Origin: an uncultured Pseudomonadota bacterium
GTDB lineage: Bacteria; Pseudomonadota; Gammaproteobacteria; Xanthomonadales; Ahniellaceae
Length of the DNA: 41,305 nucleotides
Reading direction: 5' to 3'
NCBI GenBank assembly: GCA_937996755.1
Contig: CALKUS010000088.1
Span: forward strand, 1-41,305
How positions within the stretch are numbered: the stretch's first letter is position 1; each line of letters starts with the position of its first letter. Below are positions 24,398 through 31,755 of the stretch, piece after piece. The position numbers were made by a program, and so were the translations under genes. The notes beneath the pieces were generated by a model. The model was not told the DNA's origin and ran no database searches. It was given only the letters and a program-made list of their open reading frames with translations.

Positions 24398-25558
24398 TCA
24401 GGGCAGGAAGTCCGCGATCACGTCGTTGAGGAAGCGCGCGCCGAGCGGCGTCGGCGCGACGGTGTCGCCCTCGATCGCGAGCCAGCCGCGCCGCTGCGCT
24501 TCCGCGAGCGGCACCGCGATCGCGTCGCGCGAAAGCCCGGTGCGCTGCTCGAAGTCGGGCAGGGCGAAGCCGTGGTTCAGGCGCAGCGCGTTCAGCATGA
24601 ACTCGAACGGCAGCTGGTCGTGCGCGACGACGTCGTCGCCACCGAGGCGCTGTGCCGTCGCCGCCGCAGATTGATACGCGCGCGGATGTTTCTGCTTCCA
24701 GCGTCGCTGCACGGTGCCGTCCGGTGCCGTCAGCTTCGCGTGCGCGCCCGCGCCGATGCCGATGTAGTCGCCGAAGCGCCAGTAATTGAGGTTGTGCGCG
24801 CAACGCCTGCCGTCCCGCGCATACGCGGAAACCTCGTACTGGGCGTAGCCTGCGTCCGCGAGGCGGGCCTGACACGCTTCCTGCATCGCCCACGCGCTGT
24901 CGTCGTCGGGCAGCGGCGGCGGCTGCGCCGCGAAGCGCGTGTTCGGTTCCAGCGTGAGCTGGTAGTGCGAGACGTGCGCGGGGGCGAGCGCGATCGCGTG
25001 GCCGACATCGGACAGCGCACCTTCGAGCGTCTGTTCCGGCAGCGCGTACATCAGGTCGAGGTTGATGTTCGCCAGGCCCGCATCCTGTGCCTGGCGCACC
25101 GCGTCGCGCGCTTCGTCCGCGCCGTGGATGCGGCCCAGCCGCTGCAGCTTGTCGTCGTCGAAGCTCTGCACGCCGAACGAGAGGCGGTTCACGCCGGCAT
25201 CGCGATAGTTCGCGAACGGTGCGTGCTCGACCGTGCCGGGATTCGTCTCGAGCGTCACCTCGGCATCGCGCTCGATCGCCACGCGCTGCGCCACGCCGTC
25301 GAGGATCGCCGCGATCGCCGCCGGTTCGAACAGGCTCGGCGTGCCACCGCCGAAGAACACCGTGGCGATCCTGCGCTCGCGCAGCCACGGCAGGTCGGCG
25401 AGGTCCGCGTCGAGGTCGGCGAGCAGTGCGGCCACGTACTCGCGGCTCGCGAGCGCGCCCTTCAGTTCGTGCGAGTTGAAGTCGCAGTACGGGCATTTGC
25501 GCACGCACCACGGGATGTGGACGTACAGCGACAGCGGCGGGGCGGGGTGCTTCGACAC
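24398..25558 (-). CDS. hemW: Radical SAM heme chaperone HemW
   Basis: 386 residues from a GTG at 25558. The radical SAM cluster motif CxxxCxxC is present as C18-VRK-C22-PY-C25, preceded by the family's LYVHIPW. Further HemW/coproporphyrinogen-dehydrogenase-like signatures: FFGGGTPSLF, LETNPGTVE, RLSFGVQSFDD, NLDLMYALPEQT, HVSHYQLTLEPNT and HNLNYWRFGDYIGIGAGAH. HemW binds heme and delivers it to respiratory targets. It lacks the fourth cysteine of true HemN (CxxxCxxCxC), as HemW proteins do. It lies 24 bp after rdgB in a rph-rdgB-hemW operon. Confidence 0.95.
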   Translation of the reverse strand: MSKHPAPPLSLYVHIPWCVRKCPYCDFNSHELKGALASREYVAALLADLDADLADLPWLRERRIATVFFGGGTPSLFEPAAIAAILDGVAQRVAIERDAEVTLETNPGTVEHAPFANYRDAGVNRLSFGVQSFDDDKLQRLGRIHGADEARDAVRQAQDAGLANINLDLMYALPEQTLEGALSDVGHAIALAPAHVSHYQLTLEPNTRFAAQPPPLPDDDSAWAMQEACQARLADAGYAQYEVSAYARDGRRCAHNLNYWRFGDYIGIGAGAHAKLTAPDGTVQRRWKQKHPRAYQSAAATAQRLGGDDVVAHDQLPFEFMLNALRLNHGFALPDFEQRTGLSRDAIAVPLAEAQRRGWLAIEGDTVAPTPLGARFLNDVIADFLP

Positions 25559-25582
25559 GCGTGAATCGTACTGCCGACCGGC

Positions 25583-26173
25583 TTACAGCTCGGAAAACCG
25601 CTGTTTCAGCGCCGCGAGCGCGAGGCCGCGGTGGCTCACGCGGTTCTTCGTCGCGGCATCGAGCTCGGCCGCGGCCACGCCGCGCACGGGGTCGAGGAAG
25701 ATCGGGTCGTAGCCGAAGCCGCCGCTGCCGCGCGGGGCCGCGAGGATGCGGCCGTGCCACACGCCTTCGGCAATGAGCGGCTGCGGATCGCCTGCGTGCC
25801 GGAGCACGACGATCACGCTGTAGAAGCGCGCCGTGCGCCGCTCGTCCGGGACGCCTTCCAGCTCCGCCAGCACCTTCGCGATGTTGCGCGCGTGGTCGCC
25901 GTGCACGCCCGCGTAGTGCGCGGAAACGAGCCCCGGGCGGCCGTCGAGCGCGTCGACGATCAGGCCGGAGTCGTCGGCGAGCGCCGGCCCGCCGGCGATG
26001 CGCGCGGCCTGCTTCGCCTTCAGCAGCGCGTTCTCGATGAACGTGGTCCCGGTTTCGTCGGCGTCGGCGATGCCGAGGTCGCCCTGCGCGACGAGCTCGA
26101 TGCCGGTGTCGGCCAGCACGTCGCGGATTTCCGCGAGCTTGCCCTTGTTGCCCGTCGCGACGACCAGCTTCAT
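25583..26173 (-). CDS. rdgB: dITP/XTP pyrophosphatase
   Basis: 196 residues. It removes non-canonical purine triphosphates (dITP, XTP) by hydrolysing them to monophosphates, guarding DNA. Signatures: VVATGNKGKLAEIRDVL at the N-terminus, ENALLKAKQAARIAGGPALADDSGL, SAHYAG, and GSGGFGYDPIFLDP then NRVSHRGLAL close to the C-terminus. All match the Ham1/RdgB family and its normal length. Its ATG overlaps the rph stop (TGATG), so translation is coupled. Confidence 0.96.
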   Translation of the reverse strand: MKLVVATGNKGKLAEIRDVLADTGIELVAQGDLGIADADETGTTFIENALLKAKQAARIAGGPALADDSGLIVDALDGRPGLVSAHYAGVHGDHARNIAKVLAELEGVPDERRTARFYSVIVVLRHAGDPQPLIAEGVWHGRILAAPRGSGGFGYDPIFLDPVRGVAAAELDAATKNRVSHRGLALAALKQRFSEL

Positions 26174-26898
26174 CAGGACGCGAGGGCTGCCTGCTGGTGC
26201 GCGAGCAACTCCGCAACGCCCTTGCGTGCGAGCGCGAGCAGCTCGGTGAGCTCTTCGGCGCGCAGCGCGTGGCCTTCGGCCGTGCCCTGCAGCTCGATGA
26301 AACCGAACGCGTCGTTCATCACGACGTTCATGTCGGTGTCGCAGCCGGAATCCTCGGGATAGTCGAGGTCGAGCACCGGCGTGCCGCGATAGATGCCGAC
26401 CGACACCGCGGCGACGGCGCCGTGTACCGGGTCGCGCGCGAGCACGCCGCGCCGGCGCAGCGTGCCGATCGCGTCGACGAGCGCGACGTATGCGCCCGTG
26501 ATCGCGGCCGTGCGCGTGCCGCCGTCGGCCTGCAGCACGTCGCAGTCGAGCGTGACCGTGCGCTCGCCGAGCGCGGCGCGATCGACCACGGCGCGCAGCG
26601 ACCGGCCGATCAGGCGCTGGATCTCGTGCGTGCGCCCGCCCTGGCGACCCTGTGCCGCTTCGCGCGAAGTGCGCTCCTTCGTCGCGCGCGGCAGCATGCC
26701 GTATTCGGCCGTCACCCATCCTTCGCCCTTGCCGCGCAGGAACGGCGGCACGCGATCCTCGACGGACGCATTGCAGAGCACGCGCGTGTCGCCGAACGAC
26801 ACGAGCACGGAGCCTTCGGCATGGCGCGTATAGCCGCGCGCGAAGGAGATCGGTCGCAGCTCGTCGGCCGCGCGCCCGCTGGGTCGCGAAGTGGACAT
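26173..26898 (-). CDS. rph: Ribonuclease PH
   Basis: 241 residues, matching E. coli RNase PH (238). A phosphorolytic 3'-5' exonuclease that trims tRNA ends. Signatures: RPISFARGYTRHAEGSVLVSFGDTRVLC at the N-terminus (in parts), AEYGMLPRAT and the phosphate-binding GRTHEIQRLIGRSLRAVVD, CDVLQADGGTRTAAITGAYVAL, and DLDYPEDSGCDTDMNVVM. The ATG at 26898 lies inside a 16-bp palindrome. A -10-like TAGAGT (26930-26935, minus) would give a short leader. It is divergent from yicC, as is common. Confidence 0.96.
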   Translation of the reverse strand: MSTSRPSGRAADELRPISFARGYTRHAEGSVLVSFGDTRVLCNASVEDRVPPFLRGKGEGWVTAEYGMLPRATKERTSREAAQGRQGGRTHEIQRLIGRSLRAVVDRAALGERTVTLDCDVLQADGGTRTAAITGAYVALVDAIGTLRRRGVLARDPVHGAVAAVSVGIYRGTPVLDLDYPEDSGCDTDMNVVMNDAFGFIELQGTAEGHALRAEELTELLALARKGVAELLAHQQAALAS

Positions 26899-26909
26899 TC
26901 GTGAATGTC
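26894..26909. promoter_or_regulatory. 16-bp palindrome over the rph start codon
   Basis: GACATTC-GT-GAATGTC, a perfect 7-bp dyad with a 2-nt centre. The rph ATG (26896-26898) lies in one arm. The partial match AACATTCG occurs again at 26937-26944. As DNA it could be an operator between the divergent rph and yicC genes; as RNA it would hide the rph start codon. Confidence 0.45.
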
Positions 26910-26972
26910 TTGGGGCTCGGGGGGCGGCTACTCTAACATTCGCCCCCCGCAGGACCCGGAAAGCGTGCACGC

Positions 26973-27839
26973 ATGATCCGCAGCATGACCGCCTTCGCCA
27001 CGCGCGAAGCGCAGACGCCGTCCGGCCAGCTCGTGTGGGAGCTGAGGTCGGTGAACCACCGCTTCCTCGAGCTCGGCCTGCGCCTGCCCGAGGAATTCCG
27101 CGCGCTCGAGCCGCGCCTGCGCGAGCGCGCGTCCGCGCGCATCACGCGCGGCAAGGTCGACGTCGCCCTGCGCTGGCGGCCGCAGGCCGGCGCCGCCGCC
27201 ACGCTGCGGCTCAACGAGCCGCTCGCCGCCGAGCTCGCGCGCCTCGCGCGCGAAGTGGCGGGCCGCGTACCTGACCTCGCGCCGGGCACGCGCCTCGAGG
27301 CGCTCGCCTGGCCCGGCATGATCATCGAGCCCGAGGCCGACACCGCGAGCCTGCACGAAGCCGCGCTCGCCGCGTTCGAGGCCGCGCTCGACGATTTCCT
27401 CGCCACGCGCGAACGCGAAGGCGACCGCCTGCGCGCCGTGATGGTGGAGCGGCTCGACGGCATCGCGGCGATCGCCGCGCGTGTGCGCGAATGGTTGCCC
27501 GAGATCCGCGTCGCGCTGCGCGCGCGCCTCGACGCGAAGCTCGCGGAGCTCAAGCAGCCGCTCGATCCGGGCCGCCTGGAGCAGGAAACCGTGCTCGGCC
27601 TGCAGAAGATCGACGTGGACGAGGAGCTCGATCGCCTCGCCGCGCACGTCGCCGAAGCACGGCGCATCCTCGACCGCCCGGAGCCCGCCGGCCGCCGCCT
27701 GGATTTCCTGCTGCAGGAATTCAACCGCGAGGCGAACACGCTCGGCTCGAAGTCGGTCGACACGCGCACGTCGCAGGCGTCCGTCGAGCTCAAGGTGCTG
27801 ATCGAGCAACTGCGCGAGCAGGTGCAGAACCTCGAGTAG
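26973..27839 (+). CDS. yicC: YicC family endoribonuclease/stress protein
   Basis: 288 residues (E. coli YicC: 287). Family pattern: MIRSMTAFATRE at the N-terminus, WELRSVNHRFLELGLRLPEEFR, the middle coiled region with REREGDRLRAVMVERLDGI, and the highly conserved end VDVDEELDRLAAHV-like stretch, RRLDFLLQEFNREANTLGSKS, and VELKVLIEQLREQVQNLE. YicC proteins are endoribonucleases that affect small RNA stability. It is encoded directly upstream of gmk, as in many proteobacteria, but separated from it here by hairpin copy C. Confidence 0.95.
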   Translation: MIRSMTAFATREAQTPSGQLVWELRSVNHRFLELGLRLPEEFRALEPRLRERASARITRGKVDVALRWRPQAGAAATLRLNEPLAAELARLAREVAGRVPDLAPGTRLEALAWPGMIIEPEADTASLHEAALAAFEAALDDFLATREREGDRLRAVMVERLDGIAAIAARVREWLPEIRVALRARLDAKLAELKQPLDPGRLEQETVLGLQKIDVDEELDRLAAHVAEARRILDRPEPAGRRLDFLLQEFNREANTLGSKSVDTRTSQASVELKVLIEQLREQVQNLE

Positions 27840-27900
27840 CAGTGAGAGCGGGAATGCGAGTGCGTCCGATCGGGCACACTCCCACTCACGCTCACACTGC
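27839..27900. repeat. Intergenic purine/pyrimidine inverted repeat, copy C
   Basis: Arms 27839-27868 and 27871-27900, 24 of 30 positions complementary with a minimal loop. First arm units: GTGAGA-GCGGGA-ATGCGA-GTGCG. The first base is the last base of the yicC stop codon, and gmk starts 14 nt after the second arm. Confidence 0.88.
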
Positions 27901-27914
27901 TTTACGCTCTCACC

Positions 27915-28529
27915 ATGTCAGGCAGCCTGTTCATCGTCGCCGCGCCCTCCGGGGCCGGGAAGACCTCGCTCGTGAAAGGGCTGCTCGAGCGCGAGCCGGG
28001 CATCAGGCTGTCGGTCTCGCACACGACGCGTCGTCCGCGCCCGGGTGAAGACGACGGCACGCACTACCACTTCGTCACGCGCGACGCGTTCATGGGCCTC
28101 GTCGGCCAGGGCGCGTTCCTCGAATACGCCGACGTGCACGGCAACTGCTACGGCACGTCGAAGGCGGCGGTCGAGCCGATCCTCGCGCGCGGCGACGACG
28201 TGCTGCTCGAGATCGATTTCCAGGGTGCGCGCCTCGTGCGCGAGCAACTGCCGGCCAGCGTGGGCATCTTCATCCTGCCGCCCTCGCGCGCCGAGCTGGA
28301 ACGGCGCTTGCGCGCACGCGCGCAGGATTCTGCCGACGTCATCGCGAAGCGGCTGGAGAACTCGCGCGAGGAGATCGCGCACGTCCACGAGTTCGACTAC
28401 GTGCTCGTGAACGAGGACTTCGAGACCACGCTGGCCGGGCTCGTCGCGATCGTCCGCAGCCAGCGCCTGCGGCGCGTCGTCCAGGCCGAGCGGCTCGCCG
28501 GGTTGATCGACTCGCTCACCGCCCGCTGA
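27915..28529 (+). CDS. gmk: Guanylate kinase
   Basis: 204 residues. It phosphorylates GMP (and dGMP) to GDP with ATP. P-loop APSGAGKTSLVKGL at about 9-22, GMP-binding SVSHTTRRPRPGEDDGTHYHF, EYADVHGNCYGTS, and VLLEIDFQGARLVRE, all typical. Length is like E. coli Gmk (207). Its close partners rpoZ and spoT follow on the same strand. Hairpin copy C lies between its start and yicC. Confidence 0.97.
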   Translation: MSGSLFIVAAPSGAGKTSLVKGLLEREPGIRLSVSHTTRRPRPGEDDGTHYHFVTRDAFMGLVGQGAFLEYADVHGNCYGTSKAAVEPILARGDDVLLEIDFQGARLVREQLPASVGIFILPPSRAELERRLRARAQDSADVIAKRLENSREEIAHVHEFDYVLVNEDFETTLAGLVAIVRSQRLRRVVQAERLAGLIDSLTAR

Positions 28530-28613
28530 CGCGCGGCGCGAGGGGCGCGGGCCCAGGCCCCGGCCCTAATTGCTTCCGCATCAGTGGCTTGCGCGCCCGC
28601 GTCCGATTCTCGT

Positions 28614-28642
28614 TTGCTGCGCCGCGGCGCGACCGCTACACT
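28614..28642 (+). promoter_or_regulatory. Sigma70-type promoter for rpoZ
   Basis: TTGCTG (28614-28619), 17-nt spacer, TACACT (28637-28642), about 42 bp before the rpoZ ATG. It lies in the gmk-rpoZ gap, so rpoZ-spoT can be transcribed apart from gmk. Confidence 0.6.
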
Positions 28643-28683
28643 GCCTATCCGCTTGAATTTCTGAATCTTTTGAGGTTTCACGC

Positions 28684-28980
28684 ATGGCCCGCATCACCGT
28701 AGAAGATTGCCTGGAAGTCGTCGACAACCGCTTCGAGCTCGTGCTGATGGCGACGAAACGCGCGCGCCAGGTCGCGAAGGGCGCGCAGCCGCTCGTCGAT
28801 ACCTCGAACGACAAGCCCACGGTCGTTGCGCTGCGCGAGATCGCCGAGCGCAAGGTCGACCAGACGCTGATCGCGGAGATCGATCGCCAGGAACGCGAGC
28901 GCGCCGAGCGCGAAGCGCTGGAGTGGGCCGCTGCCGAAGTCGTCGACGACGACCTGAGCAAGGGCGGCGACGACGCCTGA
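28684..28980 (+). CDS. rpoZ: RNA polymerase omega subunit
   Basis: 98 residues. The omega subunit helps fold and assemble the beta-prime subunit and forms one of the ppGpp sites. N-terminal MARITVEDCLEVVDNRFELVLMATKRARQ (in parts) is the family signature, followed by DNDKPTVVALREIAE-like sequence (NDKPTVVALREIAERKV). An acidic tail (about 80-98) is slightly longer than in E. coli (91 residues). It is followed by spoT, the enzyme that makes and breaks ppGpp. Confidence 0.97.
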   Translation: MARITVEDCLEVVDNRFELVLMATKRARQVAKGAQPLVDTSNDKPTVVALREIAERKVDQTLIAEIDRQERERAEREALEWAAAEVVDDDLSKGGDDA

Positions 28981-29052
28981 GCGTCGCCCATCGCATGAGT
29001 CGGCAGTCGCCCGCTTCGCGATGCCGTAGCTGCTGACTGCGGCGGACAGCGC

Positions 29053-31215
29053 ATGGGAGCGGCGAGCCGAACGAGCGCCACCGCGGCCAGCGACCTGCCC
29101 GCCGACGTCCTCGCGCTCGAGGACAAGCTCTCCGCTTACGTCGCCCCCGAGGACGTCGCGCGCGTGCGCGAGGCGTATCGCCTCGGCGCGGTCGCGCACG
29201 AGGGCCAGACGCGCAAGAGCGGCGAGCCGTACATCACGCACCCGGTCGCCGTGGCGACCATCCTCGCCGACATGCGCCTCGACCACGAGGCGATCGCCGC
29301 GGCGATCCTGCACGACACGCTGGAAGACACGCCGGTTTCGCACGAGGAGCTGGAGGCGAAGTTCGGCCGCGAAGTGGCGGAGCTCGTCGACGGCGTCACG
29401 AAGCTGGACAAGGTGCAGTTCGGCACGCGCCAGGAAGCGAACGCGGAGAGCTTCCGCAAGATGATGCTGGCGATGTCGCGCGACCTGCGCGTCATCCTCA
29501 TCAAGCTCGCCGACCGCCTGCACAACATGCGCACGCTCGACGCCATGAGCGACGCGTCGCGCCGGCGCATCGCGCAGGAAACGCTGGAGATCTACGCGCC
29601 CATCGCGCAGCGCCTCGGCATGAACAAGGTGAAGTCGGAGCTGCAGGACCTGGGCTTCCGCGCGATGCACCCGCTGCGCCATCGCGTGCTCGCGCAGCGC
29701 CTGAAGCAGACCTACGGCACCCGCCGCGAGAACATCCTGCGCGTCGAGGCGCAGGTCGCGGCGAAGCTCGCGCAGTTCGGCATCCGCGCGCGCGTCATGT
29801 CGCGCGTGAAGTCGCCGTACTCGATCTATTCGAAGATGCGCGGCGAGCACAAGTCGCTCGCGCAGGTGCTCGACGTGTACGGCGTGCGCGTGGTCGTCGA
29901 AGACGTACCGTCGTGCTACCTCACGCTCGGCGCGGTGCACGCGCTCTACAAGCCGCTGGAAGGCCGCTTCAAGGACTTCATCGCGATCCCGAAGGCGAAC
30001 GGCTACCAGTCGTTGCACACCGTCCTGTTCGGCCCTTCGGGTACGCCGATCGAAGTGCAGATCCGCACCGAGGACATGGACATGCTCGCCGAGCGCGGCG
30101 TCGCCGCGCACTGGGCCTACAAGACCGAAGCGTCGCCCGCGAACAATGCGCAGGCGCGCGCGCGCGAATGGCTCTCGAGCCTGCTCGCGACGCAGGGGAG
30201 CGAGGGTTCGCCGCTCGAGTTCGTCGAAAACGTCAAGATCGACCTGTTCCCGGACGAGGTCTACCTGTTCACGCCGAAGGGCGACATCCTCGCCTTGCCG
30301 AAGAATTCGACGGCGCTCGATTTCGCGTACGCCGTGCACACCGACGTCGGCGACCACGCAGTCGCGGCGCGCGTGGACAAGAAGCTGGTGCCGCTTCGCA
30401 CGCGGCTGCAATCCGGGCAAAGTGTCGAGGTCATCACCGCCCGGGCTGCGTCGCCCTCTCCCAACTGGCTCGAGTTCGTGGTCAGCTCGAAGGCGCGGAC
30501 CGCGATCCGCCACTTCCTCAAGCGCCTGCAGCACGAGGACGCGATCGAGCTGGGCCACCGCATGCTCGACAAGGCGCTGGACGAGCTCGACGCCTCGCTG
30601 GATTCGATCCCGCCCGAGATCCTCGACGCCTACCTCGCCGAGAACCGGTTCCCCAGGCTCGAGGAGCTGCTCGCCGACATCGCGCAGGGCAACCGGCCGC
30701 CCGCGATCGTCGCGCAGGCGCTCACGCGCGACGAGCGCAACCTGTCGCTCGGCGCGCAGCCGCGCAGCGGCGAAAAGATCCTGATCACGGGCAAGGAACG
30801 CGGCGTGCTCACGTACGGCGCGTGCTGCCACCCGATCCCGGGCGACGAGATCATGGGCTTCCTCACCGCGGGCAAGGGCATCGTCGTGCACCAGGTGAAC
30901 TGCCCGAACGTCCCGGAATTCCGCAAGCAGCCCGAGCGCTGCGTCGAGATCGACTGGGACCGCGAAGTGCGCGGCGACTACAAGGTGGCGCTGAAGGTCG
31001 TGGTCGAGAACAAGCCCGGCGTGCTCGCGACGGTGGCCGCGGCGATCGCCGAGGCCGGTTCGAACATCGAGAACGTGGAGTACCAGGAACGCGACCTCGC
31101 GACGGCATCGCTGCTGTTCACGATCGAGGTGCGCGGCCGCAAGCACCTCGCCGACGTCATGCGCCGCGTGCGCAGGGCCGGAGTGGTGCACTCCGTGCAT
31201 CGCAACGGCGGTTAG
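29053..31215 (+). CDS. spoT: Bifunctional (p)ppGpp synthetase/hydrolase
   Basis: 720 residues. HD hydrolase domain (about 25-190) with HDTLEDT starting at His87. Synthetase domain (about 235-350) with the catalytic Glu334 in EVQIRTEDMDMLAERGVAAHW. TGS domain (about 385-450: VYLFTPKGDILALPKNSTALDFAYAVH). Linker domain with ACCHPIPGD (zinc-finger-like CC...C/H). C-terminal ACT domain (about 640-715, VENKPGVLATVAAAIAEAGSNIENV). Both active sites look intact. The protein sets ppGpp in response to carbon, fatty-acid and iron starvation. The ATG at 29053 has only a weak upstream GGA. It follows rpoZ by 72 bp. Confidence 0.96.
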   Translation: MGAASRTSATAASDLPADVLALEDKLSAYVAPEDVARVREAYRLGAVAHEGQTRKSGEPYITHPVAVATILADMRLDHEAIAAAILHDTLEDTPVSHEELEAKFGREVAELVDGVTKLDKVQFGTRQEANAESFRKMMLAMSRDLRVILIKLADRLHNMRTLDAMSDASRRRIAQETLEIYAPIAQRLGMNKVKSELQDLGFRAMHPLRHRVLAQRLKQTYGTRRENILRVEAQVAAKLAQFGIRARVMSRVKSPYSIYSKMRGEHKSLAQVLDVYGVRVVVEDVPSCYLTLGAVHALYKPLEGRFKDFIAIPKANGYQSLHTVLFGPSGTPIEVQIRTEDMDMLAERGVAAHWAYKTEASPANNAQARAREWLSSLLATQGSEGSPLEFVENVKIDLFPDEVYLFTPKGDILALPKNSTALDFAYAVHTDVGDHAVAARVDKKLVPLRTRLQSGQSVEVITARAASPSPNWLEFVVSSKARTAIRHFLKRLQHEDAIELGHRMLDKALDELDASLDSIPPEILDAYLAENRFPRLEELLADIAQGNRPPAIVAQALTRDERNLSLGAQPRSGEKILITGKERGVLTYGACCHPIPGDEIMGFLTAGKGIVVHQVNCPNVPEFRKQPERCVEIDWDREVRGDYKVALKVVVENKPGVLATVAAAIAEAGSNIENVEYQERDLATASLLFTIEVRGRKHLADVMRRVRRAGVVHSVHRNGG

Positions 31216-31230
31216 CAGGAGAATGGAAAT

Positions 31231-31323
31231 CGGGAATCGGAAATGGGAAATGGGTAGAGCGGGGCGCGCCGCCTCGCGCGCGCCTGCCTTTCCGATTTCC
31301 CATTTCCCATTTCCGATTTCCCG
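31231..31323. repeat. Intergenic purine/pyrimidine inverted repeat, copy D
   Basis: Arms 31231-31254 and 31299-31323: 24 matched positions with a single one-base bulge, 44-nt loop. First-arm units are 7 nt: CGGGAAT, CGGAAAT, GGGAAAT, GGGTAGA. It starts 15 nt after the spoT stop codon; ridA begins 18 nt after the second arm. Confidence 0.93.
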
Positions 31324-31341
31324 CGCATGCGAAGGAAGGCC

Positions 31342-31725
31342 ATGAAACGCGAAATCATCGCCACGAAAGACGCTCCTGCCGCGATCGGCACCTACTCGCA
31401 GGCGGTGCGCTGCGGCGATACGGTCTACGTGTCGGGCCAGATCCCGCTCGATCCCGCCACCGGGCAGCTGGTCGAAGGCCCGATCGAGGCGCAGATCGAC
31501 CGCGCGTTCGACAACCTCGAGGCGATCGTCGTGGCGGCCGGCGGCTCGCTCGCGAACATCGCGAAGCTCAACGTGTTCCTCGTCGACCTGGGCCATTTCG
31601 CGAAGGTGAACGCGGCCATGCAGGCGCGCTTCCGCGAGCCGTACCCGGCGCGCGCCGCGATCGGCGTCGCGTCGCTGCCGAAAGGCGCGCAGGTGGAAGT
31701 GGACGCGATCGTCGTGCTCGACTGA
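31342..31725 (+). CDS. ridA: RidA enamine/imine deaminase
   Basis: 127 residues. Canonical RidA: it hydrolyses reactive 2-aminoacrylate and related enamines formed by PLP enzymes. Signatures: IGTYSQAVRCGDTVYVSGQIPLDP, AFDNLEAIVVAAGGSLANIAKL, and YPARAAIGVASLPKGAQVEVDAI, with the substrate-binding Arg (PARAA) kept. The ATG at 31342 follows AAGGAAGG; an upstream in-frame ATG at 31327 has no such site. It lies between spoT and recG, as in many gammaproteobacteria; recG starts only 4 nt after its stop. Confidence 0.96.
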   Translation: MKREIIATKDAPAAIGTYSQAVRCGDTVYVSGQIPLDPATGQLVEGPIEAQIDRAFDNLEAIVVAAGGSLANIAKLNVFLVDLGHFAKVNAAMQARFREPYPARAAIGVASLPKGAQVEVDAIVVLD

Positions 31726-31728
31726 TCC

Positions 31729-31755
31729 GGTGGGAGCGACCCTGGTCGCGACGGG
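31729..31755. repeat. REP element overlapping the recG start
   Basis: GGTGGGAGCGACCCTGGTCG (31729-31748) followed by CGACGGG matches the REP head type GTAGGAGCGACCCTGGTCGC. The hairpin arms are GCGACC (31736-31741) and GGTCGC (31744-31749). The recG GTG start (31730-31732) is part of the element, so it encodes residues 1-9. Confidence 0.75.

Noticed and set aside
31231..31323. Copies of the hairpin family as ordinary intrinsic terminators
   Set aside because: They have no T tract after the stem and have large loops, in contrast to the true terminators at 35363-35394 and 36977-37005.
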